A stretch of 6,031 bases of DNA from an uncultured Clostridia bacterium (lineage in GTDB: Bacteria; Bacillota; Clostridia; TANB77; CAG-508). This document shows positions 5,794 to 6,031 of this stretch, piece after piece. The DNA lies in assembly GCA_934179885.1 (NCBI GenBank), contig CAKPQY010000049.1, positions 1 to 6,031 of the forward strand, read 5' to 3'. The notes under the pieces are model-generated. The model saw only the letters and a list, made by a program, of their open reading frames with translations, searched no databases and had not been told where the DNA came from. Numbering within the stretch: position 1 is the first letter of the stretch; each line of letters opens with the position of its first letter. The position numbers were made by a program, and so were the translations under genes.

Positions 5794-6031
5794 TTAGCAC
5801 AATATCCCTAGTTTTATTTTTTTAATTTTCTGTTGTGATAGCCCTGTTATTTTTGAAATTAAATCTATGGGCAAATTTTCTTTTAGCATATTTCTTATAA
5901 GCTCTGTTTTTGTTTTATTTATCCCCCTCTCTATACCTTTTTTAATTCCAATCTTTTCATACTTAATTTTCTTTTTTTTCTCTTCTCTGTCTATCATCTC
6001 TAATACCGCTTCCATAGAATCATCCCTTTCT
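5794..6031 (-). CDS. C-terminal part of an Rpn/PD-(D/E)XK family transposase-nuclease-like protein (partial)
   Basis: The 73 residues after the internal ATG at 6015 are highly basic. They contain the GI-KKGIERGI repeat pattern (residues 23-33 from that Met), followed by a helix-turn-helix-like tail, ELIRNMLKENLPIDLISKI then TGLSQQKIKKI. This resembles the C-terminus of Rpn-type recombination-promoting nucleases, in which repeated GI-xx-G spacers precede an 'LLK-G-S-E-I---TGLS-EEI' helix pair. The frame stays open through ERDDS up to the right edge, so the Met at 6015 is probably internal and the catalytic PD-(D/E)XK domain would lie outside the window. AAAGGG nine bases before 6015 could instead start a small separate protein or mark a remnant. 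The family members are often present in many copies and associated with genome mobility. The assignment rests on the tail only. Confidence 0.6.
   Translation of the reverse strand, partial: ERDDSMEAVLEMIDREEKKKKIKYEKIGIKKGIERGINKTKTELIRNMLKENLPIDLISKITGLSQQKIKKIKLGILC

Overview
The window is AT-rich, and every gene I can support lies on the minus strand. The ribosome binding sites are of the strong GGAGG type. Three neighbouring genes (gdpP, rplI, dnaB) stand in the order known from Bacillus and many clostridia. A c-di-AMP phosphodiesterase of the GdpP type points to a low-GC Firmicute. The base composition and the unfamiliar accessory proteins suggest a gut-type member of Clostridia, but that placement is inference.

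Reading in the direction of transcription (right to left): 5794-6031 is the C-terminal end of a protein like the Rpn/PD-(D/E)XK transposase-nuclease family, running off the window edge. 4304-5713 encodes a 469-residue, strongly acidic, soluble-looking protein that I do not recognise. 3974-4210 is a small FeoA-domain protein without a neighbouring FeoB in view. 1867-3885 is gdpP, 1347-1793 is rplI (ribosomal protein L9), and 1-1299 is dnaB (replicative helicase), which lacks only its last residues at the left edge.

gdpP, rplI and dnaB look like one transcription unit. A near-consensus sigma-A promoter (TTGACA, 17 bp, TAAAAT) sits just before gdpP, and the two internal gaps (73 and 47 bp) contain no convincing promoter. 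The unit joins second-messenger turnover (c-di-AMP), a ribosomal protein and chromosome replication. feoA and the acidic protein each have their own Shine-Dalgarno site and a possible promoter of lower quality.

Two things stand out. First, the gaps after gdpP and after rplI each hold a hairpin built from the same inverted sequence (GGGTCAAAAGG... / ...CCTTTTGACCC), beginning at the stop codon of the upstream gene; neither has a terminator-like T-tract. Two other gaps hold different GC-richer patches. Second, GdpP has asparagine where the DHH-family motif I normally has a metal-binding histidine, while all other active-site motifs are intact. No RNA gene, CRISPR array, intact mobile element or gene-free stretch over 300 bases was found. 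I did not find clear evidence of a wholly new multi-gene system.
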